In this document: positions 11,201 through 19,494 of the stretch, in pieces
Numbering within the stretch: position 1 is the first letter of the stretch
How the letters are laid out: the number at the start of each line of letters is the position of its first letter
DNA from: CAWABB01 sp963780165
GTDB taxonomy: Bacteria; Bacteroidota; Ignavibacteria; UBA10030; UBA6906
DNA: 64,000 nucleotides
Direction: 5' to 3'
Assembly: GCA_963780165.1 (NCBI GenBank)
Contig: CAWABB010000001.1
Span: 868,001-932,000 of the forward strand
Program-made: the position numbers and the translations under genes
Notes under the pieces: generated by a model
Told to the model about the DNA's origin: nothing
Database searches by the model: none
What the model saw: only the letters and a program-made list of their open reading frames with translations

Positions 11201-12450
11201 CAGATCGCACCGTCCCTGCCTCGTTCCGCAGACTCAAACGACCGCAAACGCCAATCGGCATTCTTGAGCGAGTAGTGTGGAAGAAGGAGGGATCGCGGGC
11301 TGAGCCAATGCACACCGGCACCCGTGCTGAACCAGACCGTGCCTGTGCAGTCGACGGAAATTCTTTGACGGGGACCCGTTCCGGGCGCCGATCCATAGGC
11401 CAGGTAAGGAATGCACCGTCCTTCCGCAGGGGAGAAGAGGTCGACGCCCTCGTAGGTGGCGACCCACAGATTTCCATGCGGGTCCAGCCCGAGACTGTGG
11501 ACATCATCGTTCTTGATGGAAGTCGGATCAGAACCGTTATGTCGAAAGTTTCTGGCTGTTCCGCGGTCCCAGTCAAATCGATATAACCCCTCGGTTTTGG
11601 TGCCGACCCACACTGTCCCGTCAGGTTCCAGGGCAAGGCAGTTGATGACCAACGAATCGAGCCGCCGGGCGAGGTGGTCAGAGTAGCGGGGGCGCGAGAC
11701 GGTCAGCGCAGTCCGATCGATCGCAATGAGTCCGCTGTCGGTTCCGGCAATGAGACTCGCCTGGTTTCGTGCGAGCAGACTTCGTGCAGCCCCGGTTGAG
11801 GTTCCTGTTGGGATCACTGTCACTCTTATATTGGTCGCTATGCTGTCAATCTCGTGAGGGGCGAATCGCACAGGCAATCCAATGCGGATGACTCCATCCT
11901 CCATTGTGCACCACATGATGCCGTCGCGGTCCTCGAGAAAGCGGCCGAAGTATCCCCTGTTGACTTTGCTGGAGTCGTATTGGATCTGCCGGAGGTTCAG
12001 AAACCGATCCCGGGAGTGATCATACACGGAGATCTTGCCGGTACTTGTACCGACCCAGAGTCGTTTCCTGGTATCGCAATACAGAGATGTAATGATCTTG
12101 GAAGGAAGCGAGTACGGATCAAGCTCTACATTGCGGTACTCCTTCACGGTGTAGCCATCATACCGGCAAAGCCCATTCACGGTCCCGACCCACACAAATC
12201 CGAACGAGTCGCGGACCGCATTTGAAAAGACTAGAACCGGGGGGAGGCCTTTAACCTGCTGGAAATGGAAGACGGGGAGAAGTTTGTTCTGGGCAGCGAG
12301 TGGTTCAACAGTGGCTATGGCCAGGAGTACAAGAAGCCGGATCTGCACCGAGGTCCACGATGTTCTGCGGGGAATTGCGTCTAGCCAATGGCCGGTGAGG
12401 AGGTGGTTCATCAATGGAATCTGCATGGGCGTGTGTGATCCCAGCGGCAC
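8248..12450 (-). CDS. Hybrid two-component sensor/AraC regulator (HTCS), second copy
   Basis: This is a paralogue of the 477-4679 gene with the same domain order and length. The N-terminal hydrophobic segment ends near EPLAAQNK, followed by propeller repeats (WVGTxxGL), a Y_Y_Y-type domain (YEYRLEGLEPDWIK), a transmembrane segment near residue 810 and a kinase with His near 876 (ISHEFRTP). The ATP-binding DTGPGIS and GTGIGLAL boxes, a receiver with Asp near 1200 (ISDLMMPKRDG) and an AraC domain follow. Between G2 box and receiver is a Ser/Pro-rich linker. Three Met codons crowd the N-terminus (12450, 12426, 12411) and the true start could be any of them. It lies directly upstream, on the same strand, of the exported hydrolase, its most likely target. 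Catalytic residues look intact. Confidence 0.93.
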   Translation of the reverse strand: MPLGSHTPMQIPLMNHLLTGHWLDAIPRRTSWTSVQIRLLVLLAIATVEPLAAQNKLLPVFHFQQVKGLPPVLVFSNAVRDSFGFVWVGTVNGLCRYDGYTVKEYRNVELDPYSLPSKIITSLYCDTRKRLWVGTSTGKISVYDHSRDRFLNLRQIQYDSSKVNRGYFGRFLEDRDGIMWCTMEDGVIRIGLPVRFAPHEIDSIATNIRVTVIPTGTSTGAARSLLARNQASLIAGTDSGLIAIDRTALTVSRPRYSDHLARRLDSLVINCLALEPDGTVWVGTKTEGLYRFDWDRGTARNFRHNGSDPTSIKNDDVHSLGLDPHGNLWVATYEGVDLFSPAEGRCIPYLAYGSAPGTGPRQRISVDCTGTVWFSTGAGVHWLSPRSLLLPHYSLKNADWRLRSFESAERGRDGAIWCFSQGNLLQIETATRIVTSTIDVYGGKSQLFYETPDRTVSLLDARGNFWYAAYDRGLYKVNLRSRRIDNYDHRLNRNSVGIRSIAQGPGDSLWIGTEPDGLSLFDPAHGTFLPLGFSYEVIALLRARDSSLWITTEGRGLIAYQRATGEVARVVHNASDPHSLSDDVTRVAYEDPTGRIWVGTGKGINVRDPAHTSFTFYPNPQFEDALFALPIGQDVKGRLWIRYVAHGLSLLDPVTGRFTNLDPDNGLCGSPTDMQLLDDGKILLTGTAGVNIIHPDSLHVDRRAPPLVITQLRVNDTLLIPLPGVVESRTLQFSYDKNVLEFMFAAIDIDAPQLVEYEYRLEGLEPDWIKPLDRRYVRYTALGPGDYTFRVRATSSRGEWLGRETACAFSIAPPWWRSLWAYGFYLFLGTALLVTIYRVRLNQARLKDRAELEHFQAEHLAEVDRMKSRFFANISHEFRTPLTLMLGPAEQAIESTQEPSTRQKLHLIKNNAERLYALVNQLLDLSHLESGTMKLQVSRNDVVEFLRRTVMSFESWAERKKIALDFHTEIATATCFFDTDKLEKILNNLMSNALKFSPEGGIISVSLQVSKGQRSVSRDPANHIARKDGYAIEFLEIRISDTGPGISTEDLPHVFDRFYRADETHATEGTGIGLALTKELVELHGGRIAAQSTPGKGSVFTVTLPVGESAYRRDEIAESPVIGEVPRLPSAVVSPGQSVDSFAPPSPDGKPIVLVVEDNADLRGYIREFLEAEYAVLEAENGEEGYDQAIETVPDIVISDLMMPKRDGMELCRALKQDVRTSHVPVILLTARAGTESKIEGLETGADDYVTKPFDSKELIARVRNLIEQRRQLRAKFSAGVLLKPGEVAVTSLDDDLLKKIMDVVEKNLGDENFGVDELAGEVCLSRRHLGRKLHALTDLAPAEFIQYMRLQRARELLEKNVGSVTDIAFQVGFRNPTYFSTCFRERFGVVPSEVRRQKS

Positions 12451-13084
12451 GAGGAATCAACGGTACGGCGGCAAAATACGGCACAGGATTGCGAGAATCA
12501 ATTGAACCACGACTACCATCTCTTGGTTAGAACGACCCAAACCCCAGAAGTGGGATGCCCGGGCAACCCCGACCCCTAAGACTCCTATCCCGAGCCGGTC
12601 TGGTGGAACCGGATGCGCTCAACAATTGCATGAAAGAATTCATGAGACCATATCTCGACGCTTTGGGAATCCTTCAGAAACGGCCGCACCTCCTGCCGCG
12701 CCTGGCTGACGTCAAGGCGGTCGATTTGCACAGTATGTCGACATGGGTACGACGTACTATGCAGGATTTGTCGGAGTGTCAAGTACTGGTCGATTTGAGG
12801 CGCTGGCCGATCTGTGGCGGCGGTACGTCGGTCCAGGGAGCCGCCCTTGGCAATGAGGGGCAGGATCTGCCCAGTTGTAAAGGTGGCCTTGACAAATGAC
12901 GAAAACTCGAAATGCTTGCGGGCAAATCATGCGGTCGGTGAGGTTCTTTGCCTGTTTTTGGCCCTTTTTCACTGGTACCCTTTTTGAAGTCTCATGTGTG
13001 ATAATACGAAGGAGCTCTCTTCCTAGAGGACCCCTCCGGAATGGCTTCCAGAGCTGTACTCACTGCCGCCGAAAGGCTCTCCTC
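12451..13084. other. Long divergent intergenic region
   Basis: These 634 bases separate the HTCS start (minus) from the beta-helix gene start (plus), so both promoters should be here. The plus frame is open from 12896, but the signal peptide begins at 13085, so I treat the upstream part as leader. A minus-strand frame over 12585-12782 reads plausibly at its end (QEVRPFLKDSQSVEIWSHEFF) but matches no family I can confirm. It is at most a remnant. Confidence 0.35.
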
Positions 13085-16000
13085 ATGAAACGATTGGTCC
13101 TCACGACGCTCTCTGCACTACTCTGTTCCGCTTTCTCCGCTGCTCAAACCGTGACCGTAACAGGCAACGCCTTCCTTGAAGGCGAGACCGATCACAGCAA
13201 CGTGCGGGTGGTGTTCACGCGGACGGCGCCGTCGGCATGGACCGACAGTGCGTTCACCGACGCCACGGGAGCCTTCAGCAAGGCGGTGGAGCAAGGTGTG
13301 TACACGGTCGGATATGCGAAGGCAGGGTTTCTGCCGATCACGCGTACGAACACAACGGTGTATGCCGACCTGACCCTCCCCGATACGACGCTGGAGACGG
13401 CAGGCCTGAGCGGGAACCTCTCCGGACTGCTCAGTGCGGGGACCTACAAGGTCAGCGGGAACATCACGGTGGCCGGCTCGGACACCCTGCGGATCATGCC
13501 GGGGGTGCGCCTGGAGTTCAAGTCCGCCCTGCGCCTGACGGTCCAGGGCCGTCTGGAGGCGGTCGGGACACCTGCCGACAGCATCGTGTTCACGGCCAAC
13601 GATACGACCCGGCGATGGGATGGCATCTGGTTCAGCGGCGCAGCCAGCAACGGGAGTCATCTGTCCTATGCGCTCGTCCAGTTCAGTCAGGCCAGCGGGA
13701 TCCGCATCGAGGGCTCGAGCGCCTCGCTGACCCACCTGCTGGTCCGCAAGAACACGATGAGCCATGGCCTGGAGGGTGCCTATTCCGGTGGAGCAGGGAT
13801 CTATGTGAGTGGAGGAAGCCCGACGCTGGATCATCTGGTGATCACCGACAATGCCTCAGGATCCCGTGGCGGGGGGCTCTGCCTTATGACCGGGACCACA
13901 CAGCAGGTGAGCAACACGGTGCTCGAGCGGAACTCAGCTGCCGATGGAGGGGGAGGCATCTACTGTAGCGACGGCGGGTTGCGCTTGACGAACGTCGTCC
14001 TGTCACAGAACACAGGAACGGGCAGCGGGATCTATTTCGACCGGGCCCGGCAGGCTCTGACCCTCACCAACGTGCTGATCTGCAACAACAGCGGTGGCGC
14101 AGGGAGCATCTATCTGGAGAACCCCAACACCCCGGTGCCTGTTCGTATCTCCAACATGACCCTCGTGGGAGAGAAGGGTACGCACGGGATCTATGTCGCC
14201 GGGACCTTCGGCTCGCTCTCGATCCATAACTCCATCCTTGCCAACAACAAGCAGATGGGCATAGTCTTCGCCTACGGAGGCACGCCGGCAGATGTCCGGA
14301 ACAGTTGCTTCTACGGCAACCTCTCGGGGAACATCGTCAACGGCCCCGCCCTCCTGGGAACCAACGTCACCGTCAACGCCAAAGGCGACTCCTGCGATCC
14401 ATGGTTCAACATCAAACGGCGTCCGATGTTCACTGATTCGGCGAACGCCGACTACCGGCTGGCCCTGGGCAGTCCCTGCATCAACGCCGGCACGGCTGAC
14501 TCCCTCATGCTCCCCACCGACCTCGACGGCAACACCCGCCCTGTCGGCTGGGCCGCCGACATGGGGCCGTACGAGCTGCAGACGGTTGTGTCCGACTCCG
14601 TTCGCGGGACCCATCAACAGTATCCCCTCGCCGGGAGCGTTCATCTTGAAGGCGAGACCGATCACAGCAACGTGCGGGTGGTGTTCACGCGGACGGCGCC
14701 GTCGGCATGGACCGACAGTGCGTTCACCGACGCCACGGGAGCCTTCAGCAAGGCGGTGGAGCAAGGTGTGTACACGGTCGGATATGCGAAGGCAGGGTTT
14801 CTGCCGATCACGCGTACGAACACAACGGTGTATGCCGACCTGACCCTCCCCGATACGACGCTGGAGACGGCAGGCCTGAGCGGGAACCTCTCCGGACTGC
14901 TCAGTGCGGGGACCTACAAGGTCAGCGGGAACATCACGGTGGCCGGCTCGGACACCCTGCGGATCATGCCGGGGGTGCGCCTGGAGTTCAAGTCCGCCCT
15001 GCGCCTGACGGTCCAGGGCCGTCTGGAGGCGGTCGGGACACCTGCCGACAGCATCGTGTTCACGGCCAACGATACGACCCGGCGATGGGATGGCATCTGG
15101 TTCAGCGGCGCAGCCAGCAACGGGAGTCATCTGTCCTACGGGCTGGTCGAGTTCAGTCAGGCCAGCGGGATCCGCATCGAGGGCTCGAGCGCCTCGCTGA
15201 CCCACCTGCTGGTCCGCAAGAACACGATGAGCCATGGCCTGGAGGGTGCCTATTCCGGTGGAGCGGGGATCTATGTGAGTGGAGGAAGCCCGACGCTGGA
15301 TCATCTGGTGATCACCGACAATGCCTCAGGATCCCGTGGCGGGGGGCTCTGCCTTATGACCGGGACCACACAGCAGGTGAGCAACACGGTGCTCGAGCGG
15401 AACTCAGCTGCCGATGGAGGGGGAGGCATCTACTGTAGCGACGGCGGGTTGCGCTTGACGAACGTCGTCCTGTCACAGAACACAGGAACGGGCAGCGGGA
15501 TCTATTTCGACCGGGCCCGGCAGGCTCTGACCCTCACCAACGTGCTGATCTGCAACAACAGCGGTGGCGCAGGGAGCATCTATCTGGAGAACCCCAACAC
15601 CCCGGTGCCTGTTCGTATCTCCAACATGACCCTCGTGGGAGAGAAGGGTACGCACGGGATCTATGTCGCCGGGACCTTCGGCTCGCTCTCGATCCATAAC
15701 TCCATCCTTGCCAACAACAAGCAGATGGGCATAGTCTTCGCCTACGGAGGCACGCCGGCAGATGTCCGGAACAGTTGCTTCTACGGCAACCTCTCGGGGA
15801 ACATCGTCAACGGCCCCGCCCTCCTGGGAACCAACGTCACCGTCAACGCCAAAGGCGACTCCTGCGATCCATGGTTCAACATCAAACGGCGTCCGATGTT
15901 CACTGATTCGGCGAACGCCGACTACCGGCTGGCCCTGGGCAGTCCCTGCATCAACGCCGGCACGGCTGACTCCCTCATGCTCCCCACCGACCTCGACGGC

Positions 16001-17680
16001 AACACCCGCCCTGTCGGCTGGGCCGCCGATATGGGGCCGTACGAGCTGCAGACGGTTGTGTCCGACTCCGTTCGCGGGACCCATCAACAGTATCCCCTCG
16101 CCGGGAGCGTTCATCTTGAAGGCGAGACCGATCACAGCAACGTGCGGGTGGTGTTCACGCGGACGGCGCCGTCGGCATGGACCGACAGTGCGTTCACCGA
16201 CGCCACGGGAGCCTTCAGCAAGGCGGTGGAGCAAGGTGTGTACACGGTCGGATATGCGAAGGCAGGGTTTCTGCCGATCACGCGTACGAACACAACGGTG
16301 TATGCCGACCTGACCCTCCCCGATACGACGCTGGAGACGGCAGGCCTGAGCGGGAACCTCTCCGGACTGCTCAGTGCGGGGACCTACAAGGTCAGCGGGA
16401 ACATCACGGTGGCCGGCTCGGACACCCTGCGGATCATGCCGGGGGTGCGCCTGGAGTTCAAGTCCGCCCTGCGCCTGACGGTCCAGGGCCGTCTGGAGGC
16501 GGTCGGGACACCTGCCGACAGCATCGTGTTCACGGCCAACGATACGACCCGGCGATGGGATGGCATCTGGTTCAGCGGCGCAGCCAGCAACGGCAGTCAT
16601 CTGTCCTATGCGCTCGTCCAGTTCAGTCAGGCCAGCGGGATCCGCATCGAGGGCTCGAGCGCCTCGCTGACCCACCTGCTGGTCCGCAAGAACACGATGA
16701 GCCATGGCCTGGAGGGTGCCTATTCCGGTGGAGCAGGGATCTATGTGAGTGGAGGAAGCCCGACGCTGGATCATCTGGTGATCACCGACAATGCCTCAGG
16801 ATCCCGTGGCGGGGGGCTCTGCCTTATGACCGGGACCACACAGCAGGTGAGCAACACGGTGCTCGAGCGGAACTCAGCTGCCGATGGAGGGGGAGGCATC
16901 TACTGTAGCGACGGCGGGTTGCGCTTGACGAACGTCGTCCTGTCACAGAACACAGGAACGGGCAGCGGGATCTATTTCGACCGGGCCCGGCAGGCTCTGA
17001 CCCTCACCAACGTGCTGATCTGCAACAACAGCGGTGGCGCAGGGAGCATCTATCTGGAGAACCCCAACACCCCGGTGCCTGTTCGTATCTCCAACATGAC
17101 CCTCGTGGGAGAGAAGGGTACGCACGGGATCTATGTCGCCGGGACCTTCGGCTCGCTCTCGATCCATAACTCCATCCTTGCCAACAACAAGCAGATGGGC
17201 ATAGTCTTCGCCTACGGAGGCACGCCGGCAGATGTCCGGAACAGTTGCTTCTACGGCAACCTCTCGGGGAACATCGTCAACGGCCCCGCGCTCCTGGGCA
17301 CCAACGTCACCGTCAACGCAAAGGGCGACTCCTGCGACACCTGGGGCAACATCCAATTGCCAGTGCGATTCAAGGACTCCGTCACAGCTAACTACCATCT
17401 CGCTCTGGCGAGCCCCTGTATTAACGCCGGCACGGTCGACTCCCTCGTGCTCCCCACCGACCTCGACGGCAACACCCGCCCTGTCGGCTGGGCCGCCGAC
17501 ATGGGATGCTACGAGGCTCAGTCCGTCCTCACGTTGAGTTCAGGGCTTCTGGACTTTGGTTCCACGCGGATGGGGCACTCAAAGGACTCACTCTTCACGC
17601 TAACGAATACAGGGGACGAGCCGATTGCCGTCAGATCCATCACAGCCAGCAGCGGCATATTCAGGCGCCACGCCCGATAG
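13085..17680 (+). CDS. Giant exported beta-helix repeat protein, N-terminal part (frameshifted)
   Basis: The start at 13085 gives a clean signal peptide (MKRLVLTTLSALLCSAFSAAQ). The open frame upstream to 12896 lacks one. The product is three tandem modules of 490 residues. Each has a short carboxypeptidase-regulatory-like segment (FSKAVEQGVYTVGYAKAG) and then a right-handed parallel beta-helix rich in SNTVLERNSA / ILANNKQ rungs, ending in an INAGTADS...DLDGNTRPVG choice-of-anchor Q-like tail. After module three a choice-of-anchor D domain starts (LLDFGSTRMGHSKDS) but the frame ends at 17680. The continuation is in the next frame (17625-19352), so one gene of about 2090 residues has been broken by a one-base shift near 17655-17672. 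Role: a probable surface-exposed or secreted adhesin or polysaccharide-interacting protein. Nothing in the sequence shows enzymatic activity. Confidence 0.85.
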   Translation: MKRLVLTTLSALLCSAFSAAQTVTVTGNAFLEGETDHSNVRVVFTRTAPSAWTDSAFTDATGAFSKAVEQGVYTVGYAKAGFLPITRTNTTVYADLTLPDTTLETAGLSGNLSGLLSAGTYKVSGNITVAGSDTLRIMPGVRLEFKSALRLTVQGRLEAVGTPADSIVFTANDTTRRWDGIWFSGAASNGSHLSYALVQFSQASGIRIEGSSASLTHLLVRKNTMSHGLEGAYSGGAGIYVSGGSPTLDHLVITDNASGSRGGGLCLMTGTTQQVSNTVLERNSAADGGGGIYCSDGGLRLTNVVLSQNTGTGSGIYFDRARQALTLTNVLICNNSGGAGSIYLENPNTPVPVRISNMTLVGEKGTHGIYVAGTFGSLSIHNSILANNKQMGIVFAYGGTPADVRNSCFYGNLSGNIVNGPALLGTNVTVNAKGDSCDPWFNIKRRPMFTDSANADYRLALGSPCINAGTADSLMLPTDLDGNTRPVGWAADMGPYELQTVVSDSVRGTHQQYPLAGSVHLEGETDHSNVRVVFTRTAPSAWTDSAFTDATGAFSKAVEQGVYTVGYAKAGFLPITRTNTTVYADLTLPDTTLETAGLSGNLSGLLSAGTYKVSGNITVAGSDTLRIMPGVRLEFKSALRLTVQGRLEAVGTPADSIVFTANDTTRRWDGIWFSGAASNGSHLSYGLVEFSQASGIRIEGSSASLTHLLVRKNTMSHGLEGAYSGGAGIYVSGGSPTLDHLVITDNASGSRGGGLCLMTGTTQQVSNTVLERNSAADGGGGIYCSDGGLRLTNVVLSQNTGTGSGIYFDRARQALTLTNVLICNNSGGAGSIYLENPNTPVPVRISNMTLVGEKGTHGIYVAGTFGSLSIHNSILANNKQMGIVFAYGGTPADVRNSCFYGNLSGNIVNGPALLGTNVTVNAKGDSCDPWFNIKRRPMFTDSANADYRLALGSPCINAGTADSLMLPTDLDGNTRPVGWAADMGPYELQTVVSDSVRGTHQQYPLAGSVHLEGETDHSNVRVVFTRTAPSAWTDSAFTDATGAFSKAVEQGVYTVGYAKAGFLPITRTNTTVYADLTLPDTTLETAGLSGNLSGLLSAGTYKVSGNITVAGSDTLRIMPGVRLEFKSALRLTVQGRLEAVGTPADSIVFTANDTTRRWDGIWFSGAASNGSHLSYALVQFSQASGIRIEGSSASLTHLLVRKNTMSHGLEGAYSGGAGIYVSGGSPTLDHLVITDNASGSRGGGLCLMTGTTQQVSNTVLERNSAADGGGGIYCSDGGLRLTNVVLSQNTGTGSGIYFDRARQALTLTNVLICNNSGGAGSIYLENPNTPVPVRISNMTLVGEKGTHGIYVAGTFGSLSIHNSILANNKQMGIVFAYGGTPADVRNSCFYGNLSGNIVNGPALLGTNVTVNAKGDSCDTWGNIQLPVRFKDSVTANYHLALASPCINAGTVDSLVLPTDLDGNTRPVGWAADMGCYEAQSVLTLSSGLLDFGSTRMGHSKDSLFTLTNTGDEPIAVRSITASSGIFRRHAR
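13175..17288 (+). repeat. Three tandem 1470-bp near-identical coding repeats
   Basis: Copies begin at 13175, 14645 and 16115, exactly 1470 bases apart. Copies one and two run the full length; copy three matches until about 17288 and then diverges. Reading them side by side shows only a handful of substitutions. One is a small cluster that turns YALVQF into YGLVEF in copy two only, and there are single synonymous changes elsewhere. Such identity, including third positions, implies recent duplication or ongoing gene conversion. Confidence 0.95.
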
Positions 17681-19352
17681 TCTATCCATCCCTTCAATGG
17701 GCTCCGCAGTGGACACTCTGCGGTTCACTCCGACAGCTCCAGGAGATACGGCAGGGTATGTCGTAATCGTCAGCAATGATCCTGCGTCACCTGACACGAT
17801 CGCGGTCGCCGGGTTCGGTGCATCCTATACAATGACCCTGAGCCGCAGGGATGTCGAATTCGGGACGGTACGGGTGGGGCATTCTCTGGATTCGGTCATC
17901 ACAATCACGAACACGGGGAATTCAATCGTCGTGATTGACAGCATCAGGTCCGACCATCCATCAATAACGTGCGTTCCCGCATCCCTGACGATCCCCGTGG
18001 GTGCGTCAGCAACCGACACGTTACGGTTCAGTCCCTCGGCCGGGGACAGCTTGTCCGGACACGTCGTCTTCGCCGGCAACGCATTCAGCTCGCCCGACAC
18101 TATCACAGTGGTGGGTTACGGAGCAACCTATGGCTGCACAATCAGCGCCAGGAGCATCCATCTGGGAACCGTGAGAATCGGACTCTCCAAAGACACTGTC
18201 ATCACGCTCACAAACACAGGCAACCAGCCGATTCAGATTTCGGGGATCACTTCCTCGGCGCCTGAATTCGTTGCGTTCCCCTCCCAGTTCACGATTCCCG
18301 TGGGAGGCACTGTGCAGGACACGCTGCGGTTCACTCCATCGGCCCCGGGAGATGCAGGAGGGTATCTTGTGGTCACTCGTGATGATTCTGCGTCACCTGA
18401 CACGCTGACGGTCGCCGGGTTCGGTGCCTCCTATACAATGACCCTGAGCCGCAGGGATGTCGATTTCGGGACGGTGCGGGTTGGATGTTTCGTGGATTCG
18501 GTCATCACGATTACGAACACAGGGAATTCGGTGTTGGTGATTGACAGCATCAGGTCCGACCATCCATCAATAGCGTGCATTCCCGCATCCCTGACGATCC
18601 CTGTGGGTGCGTCGGCGAACGACACGCTACGTTTCAGTCCCACGGCAGGGGACAGCTCCATCGGGCACGTGGTATTTGCCGGTAACGCATTCAGCTCGCC
18701 CGATACTATCACGGTGGCGGGTTACGGAGCAACCTATGGCTGCACGTTCAGTACCAGGAGCATCCAGCTGGGAACCGTGAGAGTCGGACTCCCCAGAGAC
18801 ACCGTCATCACGCTCACAAACACGGGCAACCAGCCGGTTCAGATTTCGGGGGTCGTTTCCTCCGCTCCTGGACTCGTTGCGTCCCCCTCCCAGTTCACGA
18901 TTCCCGTGGGAGGCGCTGTGCAGGACACGCTGCGGTTTACGCCTGTCAGCGAAGGCGAGTTGACGGCGCAGATCATATTCAAGCACGACTCCACATGGGC
19001 CGACACCATCACCGTGACGGCAAACGGGACATTGACGGGGGTACTCGCAGGGATGGGCATTCCGGAGGTGTATTCACTCTCTCAGAACTATCCCAATCCG
19101 TTCAACCCGAGCACCACCATACGGTATGGGCTGCCCCAGAGGTCCATGGTCTTGCTGGCTGTCTATAACTCAATCGGGCAGAAGGTGGCGACGCTCGTGG
19201 ACGCAGAGCAGGAAGCGGCATATCATGAGGTCAGATTTGACGCCGCAAGGCTGGCAAGCGGGATCTATTTCTACAGGATTCACGCCCGCCGGGCAGATGG
19301 CGGGCAGGGGGGCGACTTCGTCCAGGTGTGCAAGTTCATCCTCATGAAATAA
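17625..19352 (+). CDS. Choice-of-anchor D repeats plus T9SS domain: C-terminal part of the beta-helix gene
   Basis: In this frame the domain begun upstream continues seamlessly (TPDSLSIPSMGSAVDTLRF), so the ATG at 17625 is not a natural start. Four further HYDIN/choice-of-anchor D-type beta-sandwich domains follow, each with an LGTVRVG- or FGTVRVG-type motif and an ITLTNTGN strand. They alternate as two types. The C-terminus is a T9SS type A sorting domain (LSQNYPNPFNPSTTIRYGLP to ASGIYFYRI) that would direct export and surface attachment of the whole protein. The stop is followed by a strong terminator at 19423. The one-base shift may be an assembly error or a real inactivation. Confidence 0.85.
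   Translation: MPSDPSQPAAAYSGATPDSLSIPSMGSAVDTLRFTPTAPGDTAGYVVIVSNDPASPDTIAVAGFGASYTMTLSRRDVEFGTVRVGHSLDSVITITNTGNSIVVIDSIRSDHPSITCVPASLTIPVGASATDTLRFSPSAGDSLSGHVVFAGNAFSSPDTITVVGYGATYGCTISARSIHLGTVRIGLSKDTVITLTNTGNQPIQISGITSSAPEFVAFPSQFTIPVGGTVQDTLRFTPSAPGDAGGYLVVTRDDSASPDTLTVAGFGASYTMTLSRRDVDFGTVRVGCFVDSVITITNTGNSVLVIDSIRSDHPSIACIPASLTIPVGASANDTLRFSPTAGDSSIGHVVFAGNAFSSPDTITVAGYGATYGCTFSTRSIQLGTVRVGLPRDTVITLTNTGNQPVQISGVVSSAPGLVASPSQFTIPVGGAVQDTLRFTPVSEGELTAQIIFKHDSTWADTITVTANGTLTGVLAGMGIPEVYSLSQNYPNPFNPSTTIRYGLPQRSMVLLAVYNSIGQKVATLVDAEQEAAYHEVRFDAARLASGIYFYRIHARRADGGQGGDFVQVCKFILMK
17832..19033 (+). repeat. Tandem duplication of a two-domain 606-bp unit
   Basis: The ATGACCCTGAGCCGCAGGGA start recurs exactly 606 bases (202 residues) later, at 17832 and 18438. 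Each unit encodes one FGTVRVG-type and one LGTVRxG-type anchor D domain. The two units are clearly closer to each other than their two domains are within a unit, so the duplication was of the pair. Confidence 0.85.
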
Positions 19353-19422
19353 GTCTGGGGTTGAGTATTGTAGTACCGGATGTAACCCTGCGGAATCCCC
19401 CGCAGAAGCACAGAAAACGAAG

Positions 19423-19456
19423 CGGCCTCGCCCGAAGGCGGGGCCGTTTGCGTTTT
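19423..19456. terminator. Bidirectional intrinsic terminator
   Basis: The arms CGGCCTCGCC (19423-19432) and GGCGGGGCCG (19437-19446) pair with one G-U and a 4-base loop. They are followed by TTTGCGTTTT on the plus strand and by CTTCGTTTTC on the minus strand. It sits between convergent genes ending at 19352 and 19495. Confidence 0.85.
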
Positions 19457-19494
19457 CAACCGACCGCGTTGATGAAACGGGGGGACAAATGTCC

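Noticed and set aside
12585..12782. Minus-strand frame with a plausible-looking C-terminus
   Set aside because: It reads well only at its end and shows no start context; in a divergent promoter region a chance frame is likelier.
13118..17398. Long frames antisense and out of frame to the beta-helix repeats
   Set aside because: They repeat with the same 1470-base period because the DNA does; the sense frame alone has signal peptide and domains.
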